DNA from: Pseudomonas sp. UMAB-08
Lineage (GTDB): Bacteria > Pseudomonadota > Gammaproteobacteria > Pseudomonadales > Pseudomonadaceae
Assembly: GCF_900095225.1 (NCBI RefSeq)
Contig: NZ_LT607426.1
Span: 118,086 to 157,981, forward strand
Length of the DNA stretch: 39,896 bases
Direction of reading: 5' to 3'
Part shown: positions 24,919 through 32,480 of the stretch, piece by piece
Numbering within the stretch: the first letter of the stretch is position 1
Layout of the letters: every line of letters starts with the position of its first letter
Made by a program: the position numbers and the translations under genes
Notes under the pieces: generated by a model
What the model was told of the DNA's origin: nothing
Databases searched by the model: none
Seen by the model: the letters and a program-made list of their open reading frames with translations, nothing else

Positions 24919-26313
24919 TTAACTCAGTACAGGTTTGCCCTGCCGTATCGCGATGTTGCGGCGTCGTGCCACCAGCAACCCTGCTGCGATGACCAACGCG
25001 CTCAACACGCCAGTGGCGAGGATTTCGACGCGGTGTTCTTCCTGGAACAGCATGATGGTCAGTACACCGACGATGAAGACGATGACGGCCCATGTCAGCC
25101 CAGGGAACAGCCACATGCGGAAGGCAATGGTCTCGCCATTGGCGGTGCGCTTGTGGCGCAAGCGCAACTGGGAGATGGCGATGACCAGGTACACCAGCAG
25201 CGCAATGGCGCCGGAGCTGGCGAGCAGGAAGTCGAAGACCGCCGCCGGTGCGACGTAGTTGGCGAACACTGCCAGGAAGGCCGCCGAGGTGGACAGCATG
25301 ACCGCCCAGTAAGGCGTGCCGCTGCGGTTGGTGCGTCTTGCAACAGCAGGCGCATCGCCGCGTTTGCCGAGGGAGAAGAGCATCCGCGAAGCGGTGTACA
25401 GCGCCGAATTCAAGCAACTGGTTACGGCGACCAACACAACCAGATCGACGATCAGTTTGGCGTTAGGAATGCCCATCATGTCGAGCACGGTCTGATAAGA
25501 GCCCAGCTCGGTCAGACGGCTGTCATTCCACGGCACCAGGGCGACGACGAGGAAAATCGACACCAGATAAAACAGGCAAATCCGCCAGATCACCGAGTTG
25601 GTGGCCTTGGTGATCTGCTCAGCCGGGTTCTTCGATTCAGCGGCAGCAATCGTAACGATCTCAGTGCCCATGAACGAAAACATGGTGGTCAACATGGCCG
25701 CCAGCACAGCGCCCATCCCGTTGGGCATGAAGCCGTGAGTGTCGACCAGATGACTGACGCCGCTGACCTGACTACCAGGCAACAGACCGAAAATCGCCAG
25801 AACGCCCAAGATGACGAAACCGATAATGGCCAACACCTTGATCAGGGCAAACCAGAACTCGAACTCACCGTAATGCTTCACGCTGAACAGGTTGGTTGCC
25901 GTGAGGAGCAAGGTGATGACAAGCGTGAACGCCCAAATCGCCATGCCGGGAAACCAGGCATGCAGGATTGTCGCGGCGGCGTTGGCTTCAAGAGGGATAA
26001 CCAGCACCCAGAACCACCAGTACAGCCAACCAATGGTGAAACCGGCCCAATGGCCGATAGCGCGGTCCGCGTAAGTAGAGAACGAACCGGTGTCAGGTGA
26101 AGCCACTGCCATCTCGGCCAGCATGCGCATGACCAGAACCACCAGCGTGCCCGCCGCCAGGTAGGCCAACAGCACAGCTGGGCCAGCCTCGGCGATAGCG
26201 TGCCCGGAGCCGACGAACAAGCCGGCGCCAATAACGCCGGCGATCGAAAGCATGGTGATGTGTCGCGATTTGAGCCCCTGATCGAGGTCGTTGGAGTTTT
26301 GCGCACTGCTCAT
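24919..26313 (-). CDS. gabP: Amino-acid permease of the APC family, GABA permease-like
   Basis: This 464-residue protein has about twelve membrane segments. The APC consensus is clear: L-S-I-A-G-V-I-G-A-G-L-F-V-G-S-G in helix 1, T-E-I-V-T-I-A-A-A-E-S in helix 6 region, and S-C-L-N-S-A-L-Y-T-A-S-R-M-L-F-S-L in helix 8 region. It strongly resembles Pseudomonas proteins annotated GabP as I remember them. It is a proton-coupled importer; GABA is the likely substrate, but related permeases for proline or aromatic amino acids share these motifs. No gabD or gabT is nearby. Confidence 0.8.
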   Translation of the reverse strand: MSSAQNSNDLDQGLKSRHITMLSIAGVIGAGLFVGSGHAIAEAGPAVLLAYLAAGTLVVLVMRMLAEMAVASPDTGSFSTYADRAIGHWAGFTIGWLYWWFWVLVIPLEANAAATILHAWFPGMAIWAFTLVITLLLTATNLFSVKHYGEFEFWFALIKVLAIIGFVILGVLAIFGLLPGSQVSGVSHLVDTHGFMPNGMGAVLAAMLTTMFSFMGTEIVTIAAAESKNPAEQITKATNSVIWRICLFYLVSIFLVVALVPWNDSRLTELGSYQTVLDMMGIPNAKLIVDLVVLVAVTSCLNSALYTASRMLFSLGKRGDAPAVARRTNRSGTPYWAVMLSTSAAFLAVFANYVAPAAVFDFLLASSGAIALLVYLVIAISQLRLRHKRTANGETIAFRMWLFPGLTWAVIVFIVGVLTIMLFQEEHRVEILATGVLSALVIAAGLLVARRRNIAIRQGKPVLS

Positions 26314-26868
26314 TAAAACTACCTTTGCAAAGAAGCGAGATTCAGTTCGTCGTACACGTCGCGCACCCCGTAAAAAGAAAGCAACGACGCTGTTCCTTAT
26401 TTTTTACGCAAGATTTGCGCCAAAATGTGTCGATAACGACGTCGCCCACGGATATACGCGTTCGCGCCACGTTCCATAAGCGTTTGATCGGAATGGCCTT
26501 TTGCCATTTTTCAGAATTTGTTACTGAACGCCTCACCCACTTAACGATGGCGTGCATGACAAATACACACAGGGCGCTTTTGTTGCCCCGATGTGGTGCG
26601 CGGGCGAAAGGACCCAGAGGATTGCCCCCGAGGCATTAAACCTTTCAACACCCTCTCGAAACTGGCACCATCGCGGCCCTTTTTTGCCCCACCGTCGCTT
26701 GACCAACGCACCTTCTGAGGCCCGGTTTGTATCCGCGCGACAGTCTGCGTTAGCAATGCGACAACCCTTCGATAGCCGGAAGCTTGCTTCCAAACGCTAT
26801 GCTAGCTTGGCGCTCGCCAAGGAAGGCCGCCAACAGCAGGAGCACACAGAACACAATGAGGACCGCAC
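26314..26868. promoter_or_regulatory. Long regulatory gap before the amino-acid ABC operon
   Basis: No gene is supported in these 555 bases. Elements seen: AATGGC-CTTTT-GCCATT followed by T's (26492-26510), a small terminator-like hairpin on the plus strand; a palindrome GGAAGC-TT-GCTTCC (26778-26791); a possible -10 TATGCT (26798-26803); and a perfect CTTGGCG-CT-CGCCAAG palindrome (26806-26821) 47 bases before the ATPase start. The last looks like an operator or leader hairpin of the ABC operon. Regulator unknown. Confidence 0.45.
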
Positions 26869-27642
26869 ATGGCTGAGGCCACGCCCGCGCTGGAAATCCG
26901 TAACTTGCACAAACGCTACGGTTCGCTTGAAGTACTCAAAGGTATTTCGCTGACCGCCCGCGATGGCGATGTGATCTCGATCCTTGGCTCTTCCGGTTCC
27001 GGTAAATCCACCCTGCTGCGCTGCATCAATCTGCTGGAAAACCCGCATCAAGGGCAGATTCTGGTGGCCGGTGAAGAACTGAAACTCAAGGCCGCCAAGA
27101 ATGGCGATCTGATCGCCGCCGACAACAAGCAGATCAATCGCATGCGCAGCGAAATCGGCTTCGTGTTCCAGAACTTCAATCTGTGGCCGCATATGACCGT
27201 ACTCGACAACATCATCGAGGCGCCGCGTCGCGTACTGGGGCAAAGCAAGGCCGAAGCCATCGAAGTCGCCGAAGCCCTGCTGGCCAAAGTCGGCATTGGC
27301 GACAAGCGTCATGTGTACCCGGCCCAACTGTCCGGCGGCCAGCAACAGCGCGCGGCCATCGCCCGCACCCTGGCGATGCAGCCTAAAGTGATCCTGTTCG
27401 ACGAACCGACCTCGGCCCTCGATCCGGAAATGGTCCAGGAAGTGCTCAACGTGATTCGTGCCCTCGCCGAAGAAGGCCGGACCATGCTGCTCGTGACCCA
27501 CGAAATGAGCTTTGCCCGCCAAGTGTCCAGCGAGGTAGTGTTCCTGCATCAGGGCCTCGTCGAAGAACAGGGATCGCCGCAACAGGTGTTTGAAAACCCC
27601 CTGTCGGCGCGCTGTAAACAATTCATGTCCAGCAACCGTTAA
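26869..27642 (+). CDS. Polar amino-acid ABC transporter, ATP-binding subunit (HisP-like)
   Basis: This 257-residue ATPase carries Walker A G-S-S-G-S-G-K-S-T, the Q-loop F-V-F-Q-N-F-N-L-W-P-H-M-T typical of polar amino-acid importers, the signature L-S-G-G-Q-Q-Q-R, Walker B V-I-L-F-D-E-P-T-S-A-L-D-P-E and the switch His in V-T-H-E-M-S-F. It is first in an ATPase, binding protein, permease, permease operon, the same order as PA5152-PA5155 of P. aeruginosa. Basic amino acids (His/Arg/Lys/ornithine) are the likely substrates by family. Confidence 0.95.
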   Translation: MAEATPALEIRNLHKRYGSLEVLKGISLTARDGDVISILGSSGSGKSTLLRCINLLENPHQGQILVAGEELKLKAAKNGDLIAADNKQINRMRSEIGFVFQNFNLWPHMTVLDNIIEAPRRVLGQSKAEAIEVAEALLAKVGIGDKRHVYPAQLSGGQQQRAAIARTLAMQPKVILFDEPTSALDPEMVQEVLNVIRALAEEGRTMLLVTHEMSFARQVSSEVVFLHQGLVEEQGSPQQVFENPLSARCKQFMSSNR

Positions 27643-27655
27643 CGGAGCAACACGA

Positions 27656-28420
27656 ATGCAGACCTACAAAAAATTTCTCCTGGCCGCTGCCGTCACCCTG
27701 ACATTCGCGACCAGTGCCTTTGCCGCAGAAAAAATGAAAATGGGCATCGAAGCCGCCTACCCTCCATTCAATAACAAAGATGCCAGCGGCCAGGTCGTGG
27801 GCTTCGACGTCGACATCGGCAACGCCCTTTGCGCCAAGATGAAAGTCGAGTGCGAGATCGTCACGTCCGACTGGGACGGCATCATTCCGGCCTTGAACGC
27901 GAAGAAATTCAATTTCCTGATCTCCTCGATGTCGATCACCGAAGAACGCAAACAAGCCGTCGACTTCACCGACCCGTACTACTCCAACAAACTGCAATTC
28001 GTGGCGCCCAAGGCCACCGATTTGGTCATCGACAAGGCCACCCTCAAGGAAACCCTGAAAGGCAAAATCATTGGCGCCCAGCGTGCGACGCTGGCGGGCA
28101 CCTGGCTTGAAGACAACCTGGGCGACACCGTCACCATCAAGCTCTATGACACCCAGGAAAACGCCTACCTCGACCTGACCTCCGGGCGTGTCGATGCACT
28201 CCTGGCAGACAAGTTCGTCAACTACGAATGGCTTAAAAGCGATGCGGGCAAAAACTTTGAATTCAAAGGCGACCCGGTGTTCGACAACGACAAGATCGGC
28301 ATCGCCGTGCGCAAGGACGATCCGTTGCGTGAGGAGCTGAACAAAGCGCTGAAAGAAATCATCGCCGACGGCACCTACAAGAAAATAAACGACAAGTATT
28401 TCCCGTTCAGTATTCTCTGA
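27656..28420 (+). CDS. Amino-acid ABC transporter, periplasmic binding protein
   Basis: The ATG at 27656, with GGAG upstream, gives 254 residues; the frame is open upstream without an RBS. A signal peptide ends S-A-F-A-A-E. The mature protein has G-I-E-A-A-Y-P-P-F-N-N-K and G-F-D-V-D-I-G-N-A-L, the lysine/arginine/ornithine/histidine-binding (ArgT/HisJ) pattern, with S-S-M-S-I-T-E-E-R and R-A-T-L-A-G-T for ligand carboxylate contact. It lies 13 bases after the ATPase gene. Confidence 0.94.
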   Translation: MQTYKKFLLAAAVTLTFATSAFAAEKMKMGIEAAYPPFNNKDASGQVVGFDVDIGNALCAKMKVECEIVTSDWDGIIPALNAKKFNFLISSMSITEERKQAVDFTDPYYSNKLQFVAPKATDLVIDKATLKETLKGKIIGAQRATLAGTWLEDNLGDTVTIKLYDTQENAYLDLTSGRVDALLADKFVNYEWLKSDAGKNFEFKGDPVFDNDKIGIAVRKDDPLREELNKALKEIIADGTYKKINDKYFPFSIL

Positions 28421-28431
28421 CCTGCCCGACG

Positions 28432-28472
28432 GGCACCGCCGCTTCTTGTTTCAGTAACAGCGTCGCGGTGCC
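28432..28472 (+). other. Intra-operon hairpin after the binding-protein gene
   Basis: GGCACCGC pairs with GCGGTGCC around a 25-base loop, in the only sizeable gap of the operon. Hairpins here often stabilise the binding-protein mRNA so that it is made in excess over the permeases. Confidence 0.55.
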
Positions 28473-28493
28473 GGTCCCTAGCAAAGCCTGCCT

Positions 28494-29189
28494 ATGAACA
28501 TTGATATCTACGGATTCGGCCCGGCCCTTGCGGCTGGCGCGCTGATGACCGTCAAACTTGCCCTGTCGGCGTTATGCCTGGGGCTGGTGCTCGGTCTGCT
28601 CGGCGCCTTGGCAAAAACATCACCCTACAAGTCCCTGCAATGGCTTGGCGGTACCTACTCGACGCTGGTGCGTGGCATCCCGGAATTGCTCTGGGTCCTG
28701 CTGATCTACTTCGGCACAGTCAACCTGATGCGCAGCATCGGCGAAGCACTCGGCAAACCCGACCTTGAGCTGAACGCCTTCGCGGCCGGGGTGATCGCGC
28801 TTGGCTTGTGCTTTGGCGCGTATGCGACCGAAGTGTTCCGAGGGGCCATCCTCGCCATCCCCAAAGGTCATCGCGAAGCCGGGATGGCGCTGGGCATGTC
28901 CACCTCGCGGATCTTCATCAAACTGATCATGCCGCAGATGTGGCGCATCGCCCTGCCCGGCCTGGGCAACCTGTTCATGATCCTGATGAAGGACACCGCA
29001 CTGGTGTCGGTGATCGGCCTTGAAGAAATCATGCGCCACTCGCAGATCGCCGTGGGCTTCACCAAACAGGCGTTCACCTTCTATATGGTCGCCGCCTTCA
29101 TGTACCTGGGGCTGACAGTCCTGGCGATGATCGGCATGTACCTGCTGGAAAAACGCGCCGCACGCGGTTTCTTGAGGAGTTCGTCATGA
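28494..29189 (+). CDS. Amino-acid ABC transporter, permease (HisQ-like)
   Basis: This 231-residue membrane protein has about five membrane segments and the HisQM-type motifs R-G-I-P-E-L-L near 60 and the EAA loop E-A-G-M-A-L-G-M-S-T-S-R-I-F. The start has no strong RBS, which fits lower expression than the binding protein. The stop overlaps the next permease start (ATGA). Confidence 0.93.
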   Translation: MNIDIYGFGPALAAGALMTVKLALSALCLGLVLGLLGALAKTSPYKSLQWLGGTYSTLVRGIPELLWVLLIYFGTVNLMRSIGEALGKPDLELNAFAAGVIALGLCFGAYATEVFRGAILAIPKGHREAGMALGMSTSRIFIKLIMPQMWRIALPGLGNLFMILMKDTALVSVIGLEEIMRHSQIAVGFTKQAFTFYMVAAFMYLGLTVLAMIGMYLLEKRAARGFLRSSS

Positions 29190-29875
29190 ACTGGGAAGTC
29201 ATCATCAAATGGCTGCCAAGGCTGGCTCAGGGCGCAACCCTGACCCTGGAGCTGGTCGCCATCGCAGTGGTCGCCGGGCTGATTCTGGCGATACCCCTGG
29301 GCATCGCGCGCTCGTCACGGCATTTGTCCGTACGTGCCTTGCCGTACGCGTACATTTTCTTCTTCCGCGGTACGCCACTGCTGGTGCAGTTGTTTCTGGT
29401 CTATTACGGGCTGGCGCAATTCGACTCGGTACGGGCGAGCGCGCTGTGGCCGTATCTGCGCGACCCGTTCTGGTGTGCGACCGTCACCATGACCCTGCAC
29501 ACGGCAGCCTACATCGCCGAGATCCTGCGAGGCGCGATCCAGGCCATCCCGCCGGGCGAAATCGAAGCGGCGCGGGCGCTGGGCATGTCCAAGTGGAAAG
29601 CCCTGTTCTACATCATCCTGCCGCGCGCCTCGCGCATCGGGCTGCCGGCCTACAGCAACGAAGTGATTCTGATGCTCAAAGCCAGCGCGCTGGCCAGCAC
29701 CGTCACCCTGATGGAACTGACCGGCATGGCACGCACCATCATCGCCAGAACCTACCTGCCGGTCGAAATATTCTTCGCCGCCGGGATGTTCTACCTACTG
29801 ATGGCTTACGTTCTGGTACGCGGTTTCAAGCTACTGGAACGCGTACTGCGCGTGGACGCCTGCCAAGGGCGCTGA
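29186..29875 (+). CDS. Amino-acid ABC transporter, permease (HisM-like)
   Basis: This is a 229-residue paralog of the preceding permease with R-G-T-P-L-L-V-Q-L-F-L-V-Y-Y-G-L and the EAA loop E-A-A-R-A-L-G-M-S-K-W-K-A. The two form the heterodimeric channel. GAGGAG precedes the overlapping ATG. It is the last gene of the operon. Confidence 0.94.
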   Translation: MNWEVIIKWLPRLAQGATLTLELVAIAVVAGLILAIPLGIARSSRHLSVRALPYAYIFFFRGTPLLVQLFLVYYGLAQFDSVRASALWPYLRDPFWCATVTMTLHTAAYIAEILRGAIQAIPPGEIEAARALGMSKWKALFYIILPRASRIGLPAYSNEVILMLKASALASTVTLMELTGMARTIIARTYLPVEIFFAAGMFYLLMAYVLVRGFKLLERVLRVDACQGR

Positions 29876-29882
29876 TACAAAC

Positions 29883-29925
29883 GCGCGGGTGAATGGAGCA
29901 GCCTGAATACTCCACTCATCCGCGC
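29883..29925 (+). terminator. Hairpin at the 3' end of the amino-acid ABC operon
   Basis: A 16-pair stem with one mismatch and one G-T pair (29883-29898 with 29910-29925) begins seven bases past the stop. There is no T-run, so it may act as a Rho-assisted or mRNA-protecting 3' hairpin. Confidence 0.65.
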
Positions 29926-30313
29926 CGCGCCTGTGGATAAGTCTGTTAATAACAATTCGAGAAACGCACGAAAACCGTAGCGTGCTAGCTAAATCAGCCA
30001 TTGATCAATTTTCGATCACACCTTAAACCAACGAAAAAACAGCAAGTTGCGACAGTTGAGAACGGTTCCACAAAATCAGCCTTTCGCGCTCCATCCCTAG
30101 CTCCGATTGTGCATAAGCATTCCAGCAAAAGTGAATATGGCCCACAAAGCCATTGCTTTACCGGCAGTACATAGCCAACCACACCTGCACACCCCTTGAT
30201 CAAAACAAGGGAAAAACCCCGACTGGCTGGGGAGGATCAGGGAGGCCGTAGGACAGAAGCCGCGAAAAAGCCCACCGCTGAAAGTTTTTGCAATCGAATC
30301 AGTCAGCTAGGGG
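29926..30313. other. Noncoding gap before tRNA-Thr
   Basis: No gene is supported. There is one perfect DnaA-box sequence TGTGGATAA (29932-29940) and a CCCC/GGGG stem near 30216-30232. Nothing else stands out. Confidence 0.4.
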
Positions 30314-30341
30314 TTTACAACCCAAAAAATCTGGATATACT
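30314..30341 (+). promoter_or_regulatory. Promoter of tRNA-Thr
   Basis: TTTACA (30314-30319), a 16-base spacer and TATACT (30336-30341), followed by CTGCGCCC before the tRNA. Confidence 0.75.
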
Positions 30342-30354
30342 CTGCGCCCATCAC

Positions 30355-30430
<76 letters not shown>

Positions 30431-30447
30431 TACGAAACACCAAACGA

Positions 30448-30472
30448 GGCTCACCGAAAGGTGGGCCTTTTT
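30448..30472 (+). terminator. Intrinsic terminator of tRNA-Thr
   Basis: GGCTCACC/GGTGGGCC (one T-G pair) with a GAAA tetraloop is followed by TTTTTT. Confidence 0.9.
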
Positions 30473-30628
30473 TGTTTGCGCACGGAAAAGAACGTCCATA
30501 TTCCGTCCACGCTGCTTGACGCGAAACCCGTGGGAGCGCACTTAGCCACGACGGCGTCTTCGCTGACCCACGCGCGACGACCCATTCCGACAAACCGCAG
30601 GCTGAATAGCTATCAAGCTTGAGACAGG

Positions 30629-30856
30629 TCACCGGATCTTACGGGCGTAATTTGCGCGGACAAATCGGCCTATGTAGCTGTTCAGCCCCCTTCCAGCACG
30701 AGCTAGGCTCTGCAGCTCGGCAACAGATGCTGCGCCAGGCCTTGTTGAGTCGTACAGATATTGGGATCGGTCTTTGAACTCAACCACGATAAACCCCGCA
30801 CCTATCTCGTAGCCAACAACCCCCGAATCTCCGCTCAAATTACTATAGTGCTCCAT
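30629..30856 (-). CDS. KTSC domain protein
   Basis: This 75-residue protein resembles the KTSC domain: G-Y-E-I-G-A-G-F-I-V-V-E-F-K-D-R-S-Q-Y-L-Y followed by the terminal Y-I-G-R-F-V-R. It has a good RBS (GGAAGGAAG) before the ATG at 30856. The domain was named after lysyl-tRNA synthetase-associated proteins and its function is unknown. It lies between tRNA-Thr and the integrase remnant. Confidence 0.75.
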   Translation of the reverse strand: MEHYSNLSGDSGVVGYEIGAGFIVVEFKDRSQYLYDSTRPGAASVAELQSLARAGRGLNSYIGRFVRANYARKIR

Positions 30857-31361
30857 ACTTCCTTCCCTAGTCAGCGCGATGGCAATTCGCCAGCCAAAGG
30901 AACTTAGTCTGGATACCTGTAATTGTCGAACCGGGGAGCTGTTTCAGTCTTATTATTTTCTGAGGCCATGCGCGCCCAAGGTCAGGAGCGCTCTGGCGCA
31001 GGGCCTACTGTGAACTTTGGCTGATGGTGCGGCAGCCGACAGAATCGACTGCACCAAGCTGACAGCCAGGCATGCCCCGGTCATCGCGTCACTACCTTCA
31101 CCTGACTCGGATCTCGCGGCGTAGCTCTCGTCAGCCAGCGCAGCCTCCACCCGCCCACGTCTTCGGAAGTGTTCAGGAGGCCAGATCATGAGATGCCCAA
31201 GCTCCCGGGATGCGCTCCCCGGTCGGAAAGAGCCGTCAGTCCCGCGTTAGTGGACAACCCTCACAGGTCGCAGGGACCTTGATCCCTGATAACACTCAAC
31301 ATTCTTGGCGGGATGACGTGGGGAAAGGCTTCAACGGTTTGGCTTCGCGAGGAGTTTGATC
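30857..31361. other. Noncoding gap upstream of the integrase stub
   Basis: No gene is supported; a minus-strand frame at 30953-31189 has no RBS and no recognisable family. A hairpin CAGGGA-CCTTGA-TCCCTG lies at 31271-31288. GAGGAG at 31349-31354 is the RBS of the integrase stub. Confidence 0.4.
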
Positions 31362-31547
31362 ATGGCATTGGCGGGTAGGCAGGATGGGCGCAATTTTGGC
31401 TATGGTCGGCAATTGAGTTATGCCGGGCCCCAGGCGCTGCAGGACATGTTTGGCGGTGGGCATTACGGCACGGTCAAGGCGCACAGTGATCGCTGGCAGG
31501 CGTTTGTAAGCTGGTGTCGGTTGGAGGATGGGGCAACCCGGTGTTGA
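31362..31547 (+). pseudogene. Integrase, N-terminal stub
   Basis: The ATG at 31362 follows GAGGAG and reads M-A-L-A-G-R-Q-D-G-R-N-F-G-Y-G, then S-Y-A-G-P-Q-A-L and H-S-D-R-W-Q-A-F-V-S-W-C-R. This is the N-terminal SAM-like domain of a tyrosine integrase group common in pseudomonad islands. After about residue 55 the match is lost where IS66-derived sequence begins, and the frame stops at residue 61. The catalytic domain is absent, so it cannot recombine. Confidence 0.75.
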
Positions 31548-32123
31548 GCGTCTGGCGTGCATGGCCCATGCGCGACGCAAGTTCGTGGACGCGCAAAAAG
31601 TGCAGCCCAAGGGCAAGACGGGACGTGCCGATATCGCGCTGACGATGATCATCAAGCTGTATGGCATCGAGCGTGAACTCAAGGATGCCCGCGATGAGCA
31701 GCGTTTTACTGGCCGTCAGGAAAAGAGCCTACCAATCCTGAGCCAACTAAAAAACTGGCTGGAGAAAACGCAGTCGCAGGTGATGCCACAAAGCGTGCTG
31801 GGCAAGGCCGTTAACTATCTGGCCAGCAACTGGAGCCGGCTGGAGCGCTACGTGGAGGCTGGGTTTTACCGATCGACAACAACGCCGCCGAAAGAGCGAT
31901 AAAGCCGTTTGTGATCGGGCGCAAGGCATAGCTGTGCAGCGACACGCTCAAAGGCGCGACTGCCAGCGCGCAGATCTACAGCTTGGTCGAGACCGCCAAG
32001 GTCAACGGCCAAGAGCCCTATACGTGGCTGCGCCACGTACTGGAAAAGCTGCCACATGCGCGGTCGGTAGCGGATTACGAAGCGTTGTTGCCGTGGAACT
32101 GCTCGCCAGAGATGCCACGGTAA
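31528..32123 (+). pseudogene. IS66-family transposase (TnpC) C-terminal remnant
   Basis: The sequence reads C-M-A-H-A-R-R-K-F-V-D-A-Q-K-V and then N-Y-L-A-S-N-W-S-R-L-E-R-Y in one frame, followed in the next frame by P-I-D-N-N-A-A-E-R-A-I-K-P-F (31869 on), the DDE-domain end of IS66 TnpC. A one-base deletion near 31861-31868 causes the frame change, and a TAG at 31929-31931 replaces the usual Trp codon. The N-terminal two-thirds of the transposase, tnpA and tnpB are absent, and no intact terminal inverted repeat was recognised. Confidence 0.88.
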
Positions 32124-32396
32124 ACGAGGCGGCAGTCTGGCGGTAGGTGTAGTTCATGGATCAGATACTTTCGACCGGCTCATGTTTTTTGAACCTCAAG
32201 TAGCGAGGGCATGAAAAAACGGTGGGTACTTCAGACCTTTCCCAGGCAAGTCCTGGCGGCTCAAGCACTAGACGAAAGTCTCCATCCATAGCAGATAACA
32301 AGTGAGGAGCCCCTGCAGAGTAAGACCTACGTAACACCGTCACCACCAAAACGCTCGGAATCCTGAGTGTACTCAACCAACAGCTAAATATCTAAG
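32124..32396. other. Noncoding gap between IS66 remnant and SIR2-STAND gene
   Basis: No gene is supported. The first 35 bases are probably the residual right end of the IS66 element. Base composition drops from GC-rich to AT-rich across this stretch. Confidence 0.4.
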
Positions 32397-32450
32397 CTGC
32401 TTGAGCAGTGTTACGGATAAAATATTTCAAGAAATTTTTTATCCGTAACA
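32397..32450 (-). terminator. Strong tandem hairpins 3' of the SIR2-STAND gene
   Basis: A near-perfect 42-base palindrome (32409-32450, arms starting TGTTACGGATAAAA, 20 pairs with one mismatch and a two-base loop) lies 30 bases past the stop, followed by a second palindrome CTGCT-TG-AGCAG (32397-32408). They probably end the SIR2-STAND transcript. Confidence 0.6.
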
Positions 32451-32480
32451 GACAGCTAGAGCAACCTTTAAACATAAATG

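Noticed and set aside
26663..26677. Sigma-54-like TGGCACC-ATCG-CGGC before the amino-acid ABC operon
   Set aside because: The -24 GG and -12 GC are present but TT before the -12 GC is replaced by CG, and no NtrC pair was found upstream.
29932..29940. Perfect DnaA box
   Set aside because: It is single, with no cluster, no AT-rich unwinding region and no replication gene nearby; not an origin.
30953..31189. Minus-strand frame, 78 codons
   Set aside because: No RBS, no recognisable family, low-complexity composition; more likely chance in GC-rich DNA.
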